DNA of 64,000 bases from Phalacrocorax aristotelis (GCF_949628215.1 NC_134281.1:9310501-9374500); one strand, 5' to 3'; positions 41,701 through 52,120 are shown, numbered from the stretch's first letter. Made by a program: numbers and translations. The notes: a model not told the origin generated them from the letters alone.

Positions 41701-44700
41701 TTCTCATAAAGCAGAAAGTCTGTGGAGTAACTTAGCTTTGAGAAAGAGAGCTCCTTTCATGCAGCCGAGCAATACGCCTGGGTGAGCCCTTGTCAGCCAG
41801 TGCTCAAGAGGAGAGGGGGTATGATTCGGATTCGGCTCAGAGGAGATTGCGTCTCCCCTGGATCCAGCATGTTGGAGTGCTTACCAGAAACAGAAGAATA
41901 TTTCATTTTGCTTAATCTGAAAGTCTCAGAGCAGCAAAGTCGCCTTGCTGATAACCTCCGGGCAGAGGTTATCATTTCTCTTTTGGATCTGTACAGCCGT
42001 ATAGGTGTGCGTGGCACAGTACAAACAGAAACGGCAGGACCTGCCCCCGCTGGGCACTTCTCATCTCATTTAGAGGTGACATAAACACCCAGCAGATCCT
42101 TTGTGGAAGACAAGAGGCAGCAGTGGAAGGGAGAGGGCGTGCGTATGTATCATACCATTGCTTCGTTCCTCTGTGGGTTTCATTTAAAGAGGTGGTAGAA
42201 GGAGGCATTTGGGCGACCTGAGCATCCATGTGCCAGCACAGCCCTGGGTCACAGCTAACGTCACCTGAGAGCATGACTCATTTAAGCATGCTGAGTGCAG
42301 AAATGTAGCATTATAAACATTAATGATTTCTCTGTTTTGCCCATGTGGGCCCCCAACATTACAAGGGAGCCCAGGCAGATCCCCCAGTGGCAGCAGTTGC
42401 TTTGTGCCACCCCCCTCCCACAGCTGGCTGATGTCTGTCCTGGGTCATTGTCCCAGCACCCACAGGCACCTGGGGCTCTCAGGGGATAGCCAGGGATGCT
42501 CTGGCCTCTCAGACTAGTCTGAGGGATCAGAAGGTGTAAAGACCCACCAGACCTTCATGTCTACTATGCTGGTGAGGCCTGCACCAGCTAACCAGGGTGC
42601 TTCAGTCACAGTTCAACCCTAGCCTGATGTCAGGACCCCAAGTGGCAGCTAACAGTATCTGAGCTTGGCTTCTGTTATGGCAAGAGCTCCTGCTTGCCTG
42701 TCGCAATTAGTTTCATTCAAGCTTTTAGCTCTTGCCAGGTCTCCATCCTGGAGATGAAGGGCCAGCAGGCCACAAGTTGCACAAGGTGTAAGCATGGAAC
42801 AAGAGATGACCAAGTGCCATTTCTATGGTGGTGCTTCCATCCCTTTATTTCTGCCATTTTATTAAGAGGTGGCACAGAAATAGAAGTACATCTTCACTGA
42901 AGTGGGGGCAAAAAAACCCTTCCCCTTGCAGCGTGACTAGAGTCTGCTGTCTGCTCCTGGTGGAGGGAAGCAACTCCCAGATGCATTACTGCATGACTTG
43001 ATAATGTGTGTTGAGTCCTCATTTTTGTGATGCTGGGCTGGTTTAGCTTGGACTCGTTTGCTTTGGTGAGCCTTGTGCCAGCTTGTGGGTGCTCCAGGAC
43101 AGCCGTGTCTGCAGGCCCCAATGCTGCCAGCTAAGCCCTACTCAGTCACAGCTTACAGGGTCGGAGCCGCACGTCCAGCAGCGCCATCCACACTCTGCTC
43201 GCAGGCAGGCGCTGGCCGCTCAGCCAGTGTTGATGGGTGAAGGGTAACAAGTCACCGGCCTCGGTTTTGCAATTACAGATTATTCAGCTGTCTCCACTCA
43301 CCTGCTGCGCTGGCAGCTTCAGAAACTAGAGGGAAGAGGGCACATTTCTGCATCAGAGACCCCCACCCAAAGGTGCAGGGAAGGAAGGTAAAAATGCCTG
43401 CATTAGACCAATGCAAGGTTTTAGGCGAGTTGGGAGGGAGCTGCATTTCAAACTAACCTGGATGGCGCTCGATCAGGATTTTTATAAACTGGTCTGGTGG
43501 GTTTTTTAACTGGTTCTAGAGTAATTGCAGCTGATCTGCAGTACGGGTTTTAATCTGTGCACGTGTGTGTATAAGAGATTGCAAGAGAAGGGTGCGACTG
43601 TGCATACAGAGGCGTGATAGGTTTCTGTATGCAGACCACTTTGTAATCAACCGTTGTGCTGAGCGCCGTGGAGAGGTTGTTGTGATCCCCCCCACCACCA
43701 CAGCCCCTGCTTCTCCTTCTCTCGAGGGCTCGCTGCTCGTCTGTGTGGCGTCAGACGTGCAATGCCAGCCCTGCGTGAGCAGGGCACTGATCCACAGCCC
43801 ACCAGAGACTTCCTGCACTGCAGGGCTGGCAGGCTGCTGCTACACAGCTGCAAGCCTTTTTCACAGACAAGCAGCAAAATTTCAGCCCCCGGAGGGGCTC
43901 TGTGAGTTCAGCAGCTTGAAACAGGCTCATTTGTTTGCTGCTTTTCCATCTTTCATAATTGTGAGGGTGAAACCAAAGCATTTCCCATGCAGCCTGGGCA
44001 GACGTCTGTAGGTGCTTCCACCAGCATCCTCACCCGCAGCCAAACCTTGCCCTGCACGAGCCTCCCCTCCACTCGCCTTCAGGGAACCAGATTTGCCTCG
44101 TGGCTGGTTATGTGTGAATTTCAAGACGGTAAGTAGCTTGAGTGTGGTTCTGACACACTTAAAGGCAGGACTGTGCTCTCATGGGGCAGGGGAAACGGGT
44201 TAAAAAATGGATCGGGCCAACCACGCACCGGTGCTGGCAAGCCCCGTCAATGGCAAAATCAGATTACAAGAATCTTGCGGTGTTGCTGGTGGCCGTTACC
44301 CCTCCTAATAAGTTTGTTGTTGTTATTATTAAAATTAAATGCTCATGCACGGAAAGTCTGTGTGTAGAAAAAGGTGCCTGTCTCCCCCTCCAAGTCTGTC
44401 GTATCCCACCAGCAGTCTGGCTAGCGGGAAAGGTCGGTGCTGACTGTACGCCGGGTGCCGCCTGTGTTAGTCAGGGCACAGCACGCAGCCCTGACGTGGT
44501 TGCTGGAGAAGTCCTGTCTCTCTTGCAGCAATGGTACACCAGCTCGATGAATGTTGTCTGCACCTGGCTGACAGACCGCATGGACCTGCAGCTTCACATT
44601 TATCAACTGAAAACTCTCATTAGGATAGTAAAGGTAATCATCTGATGTGTTTTTACTACTGTCTTGCTGTTGGATGGAGCGTGTGTGTATGCCTGCATGC

Positions 44701-46589
44701 GTGCGGCATGGTCTTTTAGGCAAACTGTCGCTGGCAAATACATTAAGCCGTTCATTAAAATTCTTAAAAATCAAGATACTTGTGTGTATGGCGTGTAGCA
44801 AAGGATAAACAGGGACTTGAAATGCATATAGATGCACAATACAGGTGTGCAAATAAGAACAAAGTAACTGCACAAAAAAAAAAGGAAACTCTATTGCTCT
44901 GCAACCCCACCTCTACAGTAAGCGCACCAAAATTAGCCTTTTTACGGACAAACGTGTTGATCGCACCGATGAACTCTAGTGTTAAAATGGGTTAAATCAA
45001 ACCAAAAGTTTTTAACACTGTTTTACTAGAAACATTTAAGTCCAGCTACAGCTTGTGATTATCATCAGAATGCAAATGAGGATTGTTCTCATAGTTAATT
45101 GAAGTTGTTTCTTTTACAATGAACTCTAAGAGATCACAAAGGTGAGATAACATACCCTGAAAGTAACATTCTTTCCCTTGAGTGCACGTGTATGTGTGTA
45201 TGTGTGTGTGCGTGCCTTGGACTAATGATAATTATTTCAGTGTGAAATCGCAGTGGTTTACATGAAATAATAAGATCACAGAAGGGGGTAAATATATTTT
45301 TGATCATTTTAGGTTCTATCTAATGCTTTTTGGTCTAGTATTTTATAATGTTTATGGTCTTGTGTGCAGTGAACACATTGAAGGCATGAATAAATTAAAA
45401 CTGAAATGTATTAAATGTGCTTTTCATAACTGAAAACAACAGGCACAGACAAATTATTTCTACTTGTCAGCTAGCTGAGGAAAGCTTTCTTCCTTGTGCT
45501 TTATTTATACCAATAGTACATTCAGAAGCAGCTACAACAAATCCAAAGACTTTCTGAAATAGCGGAACAGTAAATACACACAGAGCACAGAGCAGAATTA
45601 AAGGCCAGAGTTTTATCTCACAGAGGCGAGAAGTTTTTAAACATAAATTCAAATGAGAGATATTAATCCTAATTACAAGGGAAATGTAACTAACTATGGA
45701 AATACAACCCCCATTTCAGAATCAGGTGAAGAAAGAGATTTAAGAAACACATGCCATGTACTTATGTTTGTACATCAACAGTCTTCCCCAGTATGCTGGA
45801 CTTAGTTTATTTAATCCCAATACTGTAGGTAGGATTATTTAATACGGAGCATTCTGGGAAGGTGTAATCACATCTGCGGTTATGGGCGATAAGCGGTCTG
45901 CTGCATGAAGAAAAATAACTGACGTTCCAAGCATCTGAATGCATCCAAAAGCAAAGGAAGTCAGTTGGAGCAGAGCCCTTATCTATTGCTTCGATGTCTT
46001 GTTAGACCCCAGTCTACCACATGTAAAGCTCCCCTGAGCAGCCCCCAGTACACCCCTGCTTTGAAGCCTTCATGCAGCCGCACAGCCCAGCCACCCTGCG
46101 GGCCCTGCAAAGGCAGGGCTGGAGCCGCAGGGCGCTGGTTTCTTGCTCAAGGCACCCTCGAGGGACCTCTGCCCTGGCAAAGCAGTGCCTGGCAGAGACA
46201 GCCTCCGACCCCCCAGCCTCTGCACTGCCCCGGGGTGATGCAAAACATCCCCAGGGTGGGGATTTCCCTGGTGTCCCAGTTCTTCCCTTAGTGTTCCCAA
46301 ACTCCAGGCTTGGGGGTACAGGGTGACTGCTGTGGTGCCGCGGGGGAGCCAGTGTCGGCCCTGACCTCTGTGCTGTCTCCTCCTTCCTCTGTGCCTCTCC
46401 CCGCTTTAGAAAACGTACCGGGATTTCCGATTGCAAGGTGTGCTAGACTCCACCTTAAACAGCAAAACCTACGAGACCATCCGGAACCGGCTGACGGTAG
46501 AGGAGGCCACGGCGTCGGTCAGCGAAGGCGGAGGGCTCCAGGGGATCACCATGAAGGACAGCGATGAGGAAGATGAAGAGGACGACTAG
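2564..46589 (+). CDS. CADPS: CADPS (CAPS1), 3' portion: nine C-terminal coding exons (spliced CDS, gene span)
   Basis: Calcium-dependent secretion activator 1 is a cytosolic/peripheral-membrane protein that primes dense-core vesicles for calcium-triggered exocytosis in neurons and endocrine cells, acting with SNAREs. The exons are 2564-2710, 5817-5972, 10305-10452, 16154-16228, 17294-17377, 22324-22356, 25467-25574, 44529-44633 and 46410-46589. All have AG/GT borders and join without a frame break to 344 residues plus TAG. By family length (about 1,350 residues in mammals) this is the last quarter: the C-terminal half of the MUN/Munc13-homologous region and the dense-core-vesicle-binding tail, ending in an acidic run ([10 protein letters not shown]). 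Landmarks are the [14 protein letters not shown] repeat in the first exon and the motif [19 protein letters not shown] in the second. The upstream three quarters lie outside the window. CADPS2 is the main alternative; the neighbouring FEZF2 (rather than FEZF1) favours CADPS. No premature stop or frameshift is seen. Confidence 0.95.
2711..5816 (+). other. CADPS intron (3.1 kb)
   Basis: No gene, RNA or clear repeat is seen. Open frames such as 3298-3624 and 4991-5473 show no family similarity and no codon pattern I trust. A run of 12 A near 5140 is the only low-complexity tract. Confidence 0.7.
5817..5972 (+). CDS. CADPS: CADPS coding exon (8th from the end)
   Basis: It encodes [20 protein letters not shown] and continues through [20 protein letters not shown] to MIESCVKR, part of the MUN region. 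The acceptor is gccag at 5812-5816 and the donor is gtacgt at 5973. The terminal Arg codon is split AG|A with the next exon. Confidence 0.95.
8505..9969 (+). mobile_element. CR1 LINE, 5'-truncated, dead
   Basis: Chicken-repeat-1 family non-LTR retrotransposon. The copy holds the reverse transcriptase half of ORF2 and the complete 3'UTR, ending in the diagnostic ATTCTATGAT-type tail (about 9948-9968). The nucleotide sequence follows the family consensus as I remember it closely from the aggagaggtcccagac block onward. The 5' limit near 8505 is approximate, because similarity simply starts there, as expected for truncated insertions. CR1 does not create reliable target-site duplications and none is obvious. 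Its 3' end resembles copies common in Neoaves. It lies inside a CADPS intron, sense to the gene, and cannot move (see the coding remnant). Confidence 0.95.
8506..9883 (+). pseudogene. CR1 ORF2 reverse transcriptase remnant, frameshifted
   Basis: Three consecutive reading frames together represent the C-terminal part of a LINE reverse transcriptase. The first (8506-9189) starts near [17 protein letters not shown] and carries the blocks [35 protein letters not shown] and [20 protein letters not shown]. The polymerase active-site motif that should read FADD reads FAGN (changes at 9091-9096), so both catalytic aspartates are lost. A deletion near 9140-9180 shifts the frame into 9186-9542 ([20 protein letters not shown]), and a second shift near 9535 leads to 9539-9883. 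The endonuclease domain and ORF1 are absent. The product would be inactive. Confidence 0.93.
10305..10452 (+). CDS. CADPS: CADPS coding exon (7th from the end)
   Basis: It encodes [20 protein letters not shown] and then [20 protein letters not shown] up to MGQE. It has an aacag acceptor and a gtaaaa donor at 10453, and ends on a codon boundary. It continues the MUN-region helices. Confidence 0.95.
10453..16153 (+). other. CADPS intron (5.7 kb)
   Basis: No exon, RNA gene or recognisable transposon. GC-rich patches (11.5-12.8 kb, 13.5-14.5 kb, 15.4-15.9 kb) generate many overlapping open frames on both strands, typical of chance. The last 60 bases give a T-rich tract before the acceptor. Confidence 0.65.
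16154..16228 (+). CDS. CADPS: CADPS coding exon (6th from the end)
   Basis: This 75-bp, in-phase exon of 25 codons starts [18 protein letters not shown]. The acceptor is ctttag, the donor gtaacc. It is too short to stand out as an open frame and was found by family similarity and splice borders. Confidence 0.93.
16229..17293 (+). other. CADPS intron (1.1 kb)
   Basis: Nothing beyond the splice signals: donor gtaacc, and a T-rich acceptor tract ending tcttcgtag. Confidence 0.7.
17294..17377 (+). CDS. CADPS: CADPS coding exon (5th from the end)
   Basis: This 84-bp, 28-codon exon encodes [20 protein letters not shown] and ends SFLSFT. The acceptor is ttcgtag and the donor is gtaagt, a consensus match. 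Confidence 0.94.
17378..22323 (+). other. CADPS intron (4.9 kb)
   Basis: The GC-rich middle (18.1-21.0 kb) is full of overlapping two-strand open frames with no family match, and I read them as chance. Minor features are an ACA/ACAAC run near 22130-22145 and T-rich tracts near 19815. Confidence 0.65.
22324..22356 (+). CDS. CADPS: CADPS 33-bp microexon (4th from the end)
   Basis: Eleven codons, [11 protein letters not shown], lie between a tacag acceptor (preceded by a strong T-rich tract) and a gtaagc donor. Both flanking introns are phase 0, so skipping it would remove exactly 11 residues without a frameshift. Confidence 0.92.
22357..25466 (+). other. CADPS intron (3.1 kb)
   Basis: AT-rich, with no supported gene or repeat. 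A CT-rich tract (about 25433-25460) forms the polypyrimidine signal for the next exon. Confidence 0.7.
25467..25574 (+). CDS. CADPS: CADPS coding exon (3rd from the end)
   Basis: This 108-bp, 36-codon exon encodes [20 protein letters not shown] and ends MYIERLFD. The acceptor is catgcag after a long CT tract, the donor gtaagt. Confidence 0.95.
27395..27436 (+). repeat. Hexamer tandem repeat, seven GTTCC(A/C) units
   Basis: Seven perfect head-to-tail 6-bp units: GTTCCC once, GTTCCA three times, GTTCCC three times. It lies in the 19-kb CADPS intron and would be a length-variable microsatellite. Confidence 0.9.
36000..36200. promoter_or_regulatory. Candidate conserved/regulatory element in the long CADPS intron
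   Basis: By my count 36001-36120 is about 38% GC yet holds 7 CpG dinucleotides where about 4.4 would be expected without any CpG loss. Vertebrate introns normally show strong CpG depletion. An octamer-like TTTGCATA lies at about 36033-36040. No coding sense was found. Function is inferred only. Confidence 0.35.
36480..37310. promoter_or_regulatory. AT-rich intronic blocks, possible non-coding conserved elements
   Basis: Stretches with unbiased, complex AT-rich sequence (for example AATTGACAATCAATATATTA near 36531 and TTTAATTAAAA near 36624) and low repeat content, flanked by T-rich and CT-rich simple tracts (36736-36760, 36810-36835). They look like regulatory rather than repeat DNA, but this cannot be shown without alignment. 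Confidence 0.2.
41949..41974. repeat. Perfect 10-bp inverted repeat with TGATAA cores
   Basis: TGATAACCTC, loop CGGGCA, GAGGTTATCA. The two arms are reverse complements and each contains a GATA-type core. It lies in the long CADPS intron. Confidence 0.7.
44529..44633 (+). CDS. CADPS: CADPS penultimate coding exon
   Basis: This 105-bp, 35-codon exon encodes [20 protein letters not shown] and ends TLIRIVK. The acceptor is cttgcag and the donor gtaatc. It lies beyond a 19-kb intron. Confidence 0.95.
44634..46409 (+). other. CADPS last intron (1.8 kb)
   Basis: AT-rich. It carries a short TG-rich tract (about 45187-45216). No gene was found. It ends with a CT-rich acceptor tract. Confidence 0.7.
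46410..46589 (+). CDS. CADPS: CADPS terminal coding exon with stop
   Basis: It encodes [20 protein letters not shown], then [20 protein letters not shown], and ends [12 protein letters not shown] followed by TAG at 46587-46589. The acceptor is gctttag. The acidic tail belongs to the dense-core-vesicle-binding region of the family. Confidence 0.96.
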   Translation, partial: KTYRDFRLQGVLDSTLNSKTYETIRNRLTVEEATASVSEGGGLQGITMKDSDEEDEEDD

Positions 46590-47006
46590 GGAAGCTGGCC
46601 CGGAGGACCGGCTGGGGGTCGCCTGGTATCCGTGCATGTACCTCGTCTGTAACTCAGTTAGCCACATTAGGAATTTTTATGTCAGCTCTAAATGCCCATG
46701 AGAAGTTTACCAATACAAATGCCATGTTAGCTGTGTGGTAATAAGATTAGCACCTCTCTTTTATTCATCGGTTTCCTAATTTCATATCTATATGTTCATA
46801 AGCAATATGGAGCACCATTGTTTAATACTGTTAATGGAAAAAACTACATAGAAAACATGCTAGGTGTGTCCCTGTTATAACTAAAGTTTAAACAATGCTT
46901 CATTAATGTACTGTATATACATTGATGGTAAATTGTTGTGAAGATGAGTGAATCGAGTCCTTTCATTTCTTTGTTTCTCTTCTGTGGATGCCAACTGCTT
47001 AAAATT

Positions 47007-47012
47007 AATAAA
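47007..47012 (+). terminator. Polyadenylation signal, proximal (CADPS)
   Basis: Canonical AATAAA about 420 bases after the stop codon, followed within 50 bases by T-rich and GT-containing sequence (TTTTTTTTTGTTCTCTCTGT region), consistent with a cleavage site. Confidence 0.55.
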
Positions 47013-47625
47013 AAACCAGCTTCGTTTTTAAAAGAAGAATGAGGCAATTACAAATGATTTTTTTTTGTTCTCTCTGTTCGTTTAAAAACCAGAAAACAAA
47101 CAAACCCAGACAGCCGTTTGAATCATTCTGCATCCTTTTTAATGTACCAGGCTCTTCCCTTCAATATGCAGTTAACTCCATAGAGGCTACATCCCAAAGG
47201 ATTAGTCATTCTAATTGCCACACCAGATTAATCCTATCATTATGGATATATCATGCCACATTACAAGTCCAAAGCAGTTGTTTTATGTTGACGTTTGCTC
47301 CTCTAAATGTTACTTTTTTGTTTAAATTTCAAATAACTGTTTATGTACAAAGACAACTTTAATTACAATCTAAGACTATACAAATGTGTTTATAATAATA
47401 TATTGAATATTTATTTCAGTAGATTGTAACCATAATTTACAATTCCTCTGTTTCACAATGGTTTTTATATATGTCATGTACATTGCATTTTGACCAGTAA
47501 CTGCATGTCCATCAGTCCCCCCCTCCAGAGCTTTTACTTTCTGTGTAAAATAGTGATCCATCTTGCTTTTTTTTTTTGCCTTATACAAGCCGACAGTTGT
47601 AAAAGTGTGAGAACTGTGGCTTCTC

Positions 47626-47658
47626 AATAAATAACTATTCAGATGTCCTAAGAATAAA
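47626..47658 (+). terminator. Polyadenylation signals, distal pair (CADPS)
   Basis: AATAAA occurs at 47626-47631 and again at 47653-47658, followed by a T-rich stretch. This is the likely main distal end of the CADPS transcript; a further AATAAA lies at 47732-47737. Confidence 0.55.
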
Positions 47659-48937
47659 TTATGGAGTCTTTTTATGTCTGCCTTAGAAAAAAAAAAATAC
47701 AAGCTGAGATGTAAGAGCCCCCACCTCCCCGAATAAAGGCGTTTTCTTTTCTCATGGGTGTTTTCACAGTTTATTAATTAAGAAGGTGGCTTCCTGATTT
47801 GCTCCCAAAGGTCGGGGGGCACCAGACTCTCTGCTCACCAGGTACAAGGACATTCCTGCTGTCACCACTGCAGTTTCCACTGTTATCTGCTCTCTACGTC
47901 CTGTGATCAGTCTCTGGACGTCTAACTGATGGTCTGCTCTGGTACAGCCCTGTAGTTACATGGGAATCAGCCTTGCCTGACACTTGCCTTCCACCAAAAG
48001 GCCTCAGTTGGTATTTTAACCTCTCCAAAGGAGCCAGCTGCAGCAGCCTGCAGCGCACTTCCAAACACACGGCACGGGGCAGACACCTAGCTGAAATTAA
48101 AAAGCAGGCTGGTTTGATGGAAAGCATGTTAGGTTGGGAGTTTTCTAAGAGGTTTTGCGGTCGCTCCCTCCCATCAGCCCATTCAAACTGAAAATTACTC
48201 CTGTGACCCCAGGTTCCAGTCATTTGAGAGGGAAGCAGAAGAGCGGGTGCCCTCACCCCCAAGAACAACAACCTGTTGCCACCCTGGGGAATGAGGACGA
48301 ATGTTCACCCCCCCACAAATAAAAGATGGGCAAATGTTGCAAAAAAAACATCCTGCCTGGAGGAACCTGCCTGACAAAATGAGCCATTAAACTAAACCAT
48401 CTCCCAGTGCCCAAGAGCCATGAGACACTCTGTGGACATCTGGGAGGAGGAGGAGACTTCTGGGAACAGCCAGCGAAGGGGGTGTTGGCTCCCAGCTGGG
48501 GATGGGATATTTACAGACCCTGAAGCACATTCACCTGTAATGCTGGATTTTGGGTCCCCTCCCTCTGTGGCAGAGTTTACCACCTAGCCCTGGAGGTGCT
48601 CCGCAGCCCCATCTGGCTGGCCGTACACATTCAACACCCACCTACCCGTGGTGACCTGCATACACCCCCCCCTTGGAACAGGGACATGGGTAGGGTATTT
48701 ACTTCAGGACTGGGTGGTAGGCATGCACATTTAGCACCAGTTACATGTTGATAAGCCACCTGATGCACTGGCATAGACAAGGTTTGAACCCTGACTGTAG
48801 CACAGCAGACCTGTTCTTCATTTTCGTCTTGCTCCATGATGCTGGTAGAGGGAAGGCTTGCCAGGAAAAGCCATCTCTGAGGACTTAGGCAGGAACGTGG
48901 CCCTGTGGCCACGGACACAGGAAGCTCTTCCCCCTTC

Positions 48938-49171
48938 TTACCCATCCTCCAGCTGTGCAAATACTTGGCCGTAAATCCCCAGAGGAACTGAGGTAGCAAT
49001 GGCATGTTTAGGCCATACCGAGTCCACCAAAACTAGTTCAGGTGCCTCTGCAGGTCTGTCACTGGGGCACATACAAAAACCGTCTACATCCTGACAAACT
49101 GCAAGCACCACCTGGTCCCCTCTTTCTAGGTGGGTGAGATCCACTTGAGACCCATACACATACTGATGCAT
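48938..49171 (-). other. Coding-like minus-strand stretch, unassigned
   Basis: A 77-codon minus-strand frame with balanced, protein-like composition (for example VDLTHLERGDQVVLAVCQDV). A splice-donor match GTAAGA lies at its end (48941 down to 48936). Immediately upstream on the same strand, an open segment ends at another donor, GTAAGG (49267 down to 49262). The GDxVxLA block faintly recalls DUF4537-type proteins, but I cannot support an assignment. It could be an exon of an unknown gene, a decayed gene or chance. Confidence 0.2.
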
Positions 49172-50860
49172 ACTGTGCTCAGGCCCACTTCATCCTCTCC
49201 TTCATCTCTCCCAAACATTTACATGAAGGGCAATAGCTCCAAGAGGAGGCACTGTGGAAAACCTTACCTGCGTGGTTACCAGGCTGGTAGCAAAGAGCAC
49301 TGGGGGAGATCCAAATTTGTAGCTCTGCTCCCAGTCAGGCAGAGCAGAGCTGAAGAAACAGCTTGATTCTGCTCTGGAACTGGCTCCTTTTTTTTTTTTT
49401 TTTCCTTTAACATGAAATATTTATTGGGTAAAAACACAGCCCACTTCCACCTGCCACCTTTCAAAATAGTGAGCCCTGCTCAGTTTTTTGAATGAAGAGT
49501 GTGGGCGCAGCCTTCAGGAGATGATCCTTGGCTGCACATCACTAACGCACATAGGTGCCTCCCTGAAACAGCAGTTATGGGCACCCTTGTCTGAGTTTGT
49601 CTGTCATTAGTGATGACCCTATAGCCTGTGACAGCTTTTTGCATGCCCTCAAACCCCAGCAAAGCACCTCAGAGACCCTGTTAACAACCATGAGGATATG
49701 TCAGGCTTGACCACACATTCAAAACAATGAAGCTTTAGCCAGCTTACTACTTTTAAGGAGCTTGGACACAAATGACGAGCTTTAAGGTTCATACTTTAGG
49801 GTAAGAGGGGAGAAGAGCTCACATACAAGCAATGCTGCAAAGCAGGATTTAACCTCCCACTCCACAGCCTGCAGCCTGTGGTTGAGCAAAGGGGTTTGTT
49901 GCACCCTGATCCCCACTGCCTTTAACCCTGCAGATGGTTAAGTGGGTGCTGGCAGCCTGACCCTCTCCTGTATGGGTGCTGCACCATGGTACCAGGAGCG
50001 AGAAGTGCTGGCTTGGGTTAGTCCTGCACCAATGTCGAACCAAAATGGTTTGGTTTTGTCTGAAAAACATCAGCCTGGGTGTAAAGCCCGCCTGGCCACA
50101 GACTACGCTTTGGCCAGGACTCAGGCTCCCACAGAGCAAAGCTACGTCTTGGGCAGCATCTAAAAGGCCCTGCTGATGGATGGGAGCACTCTGGCAAACC
50201 CAGCCGATGCATGCAAAGGTCTGCTGCTGGTTTCGCTTCAGCCCATTGCTGCGATGGAACGAGCTCCAACAGTCAAAGGACTTTCTGCCAGTACAACTGC
50301 ACCTAGATTAAGAATCTGCCAGTACAGTTATGTCAATCAGTTTCGGGGAAAAAGGAAACTTTCATTCTTCTGCCAGCAAAATTTCAAATGATAGATCAGG
50401 CCAAAACTTCTCTCATATTTACAGGGAAGTCCAGCGAAAATATCCTTTTTTTGACAGACTTACTTAAAGCATGTGGCATGGAGACTGAAAATGCTATCAA
50501 CTATTTGACTGACAAGTGTCAGCAGCTGTTCATCCAATTTGTTTTATATTTCAGCAACTAACAGATTCTTTCCCCTCTGCTGTAATGCATGTCTCCTGGC
50601 CCACAGGCATCTTAGAAATTGCTTTTCTGCCTCTCTAGTGACCAAAACGTCAAAAATATTAGAAGACAATTTGTGTTCAGAAGCATAAACAGGCATGCAG
50701 CAAAGCAAAGATGATTTTGTCAATGTTTAGGTTGTGTTCTTTTCAAAAAAAGTCACAGCAAACCTAAGGCAAAAATTACTTCTCTAAGCTTAAAAAGAAA
50801 AAGCAAAGTGCCCTATAAATCAGCCTAGGTTAAACTATCAACTACCAAGGGAAAAAGCAC

Positions 50861-51154
50861 TCATCTAATGGCCAACCAAACTGCAGCTGAGCCATACTTC
50901 AACTTCTGCACTTTGTGAAGTTCCCAGCTCTGCACTACCACCACCGTCACCAACGCTTGTTCAAAAAGCCGCTCCGTGGTGTCACGATCCAACAGAGCCA
51001 CTGCTGCATCAAGCCCAGTCCAGCTGGGAGAGTCCCTTAAGCCATTCACAAAACCAGCCTTCTTCATCTTAGGTCTAGCAATGCTTTCAGAAACTCTTTG
51101 ACCCCTGATTGCATATAACTTACAATTACAGCAGTTGCCACCCGTTCTGAACAT
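50861..51154 (-). other. Coding-like minus-strand stretch, unassigned
   Basis: A 97-codon minus-strand frame whose C-terminal half (from AVALLDRDTTERLFEQALVT) looks like folded protein, with alternating hydrophobic and charged residues. No start context, splice border or family is certain. It lies on the same strand as other such stretches between 48.6 and 54.9 kb. Confidence 0.18.
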
Positions 51155-52120
51155 GTCAGACTAAAACGCCTGCGTGACACCCCTCTCCAGTGAGCCATGT
51201 TCAGCTGTATTTCCTTTATTCAAGCACGTTTAGGTTCTTGAGCTAAACCTGAAGAGATATTTTTCCTCAGCCTTTCTAAAAGATGCATATTCCATTTCAA
51301 GTTGTAAATCTACATTTGTTGTAACTATGCAAAATATGGGAGAAAAAAAGTGCAGAGATTATATGCAATCTGCCAGCAGAGTTGTGTGCCATGAGGAAAA
51401 TGCCTCACAGGTCAAAACAAAGAAAAACACTGAGCAACAAATTAGTTGCAGGCAGTAGCTAATATGGAGATCAAAAGATTAAAATCAACATGCAACAATG
51501 AAATCACTGGAATAATAGGAGCACTTAAGAAGATTAAGTCAATAACAGAGTCCAGTAGTACAAAAATAAGATTTTGATTATACTGTAAAATTTGATATTG
51601 GGAGAGCAAAAGCAATTACAACCACGACATGCTTCGCTCTCCCCGCCTTAGACCATCTTGGCTCATTTCCTATGCAAGGAATACAGTTGTTGAAATAAAC
51701 AGAAATGTTATGACTCAAGTGCTCGATTCAAAAACAAACCAGGTGGTCAGATCAGACTGGGGACTGACAAGACGGGGTCTGTAAAATGAGGACTTGTTGC
51801 AGATCCTGGAGGATACGACAGCTGGGGGGAACAAAGGCCACGCCGTTTAGGACCGCTTTCGGCAGAGAGCCCTCCACAAGCAGCTGATCTTGGGGGGCTG
51901 TCCCAGGCTGTCAGCTGGAGAGGAGAGGCACGCGCTGGAAGATACGAAGGCAGAGGGAAATAGCTCAAAGGCTTGAAGTGAATGTGGTGGAAAACTCTGA
52001 TAACAGGGAAGGGTTTTTTTCTATCCAGCTAAACCAGCAAAGATTGCAGGTTTGGTTTGTACATCAGAGGCAGAACACACAGCAGACTCCAAGCCCATCT
52101 GGACCCTCATGTAATGGACA

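Larger units (their letters stand above)
25575..44528 (+). other. CADPS long intron (19 kb)
   Basis: This is by far the largest intron in the window. It contains a GTTCC(A/C) hexamer array (27395-27436), a CpG-retaining AT-rich block near 36.0 kb and further AT-rich blocks at 36.5-37.3 kb that look like candidate regulatory DNA. It also contains a 10-bp inverted repeat with TGATAA cores near 41.95 kb. Many GC-rich stretches give chance open frames. No coding exon with matching phase is visible. Confidence 0.6.
46590..47755 (+). other. CADPS: CADPS 3' untranslated region
   Basis: This AT-rich sequence follows the stop codon and contains four AATAAA hexamers in two groups, so transcripts probably end near 47,030 and again near 47,670-47,755. 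The distal limit is inferred from the last AATAAA (47732-47737) and the T/G-rich sequence after it. Confidence 0.6.

Noticed and set aside
41782..42084. A 100-codon + strand frame with protein-like middle ([20 protein letters not shown]).
   Set aside because: No splice sites in phase with CADPS, no family match, no promoter. It lies wholly inside an intron, and the length is compatible with chance.
45187..45216. TG-rich tract considered as a regulatory Z-DNA element.
   Set aside because: Short and interrupted; ordinary microsatellite noise in a vertebrate intron.
47894..48271. A 125-codon minus-strand frame downstream of CADPS.
   Set aside because: Less protein-like than the stretches listed, with no splice context. 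I left it out of the candidate gene.
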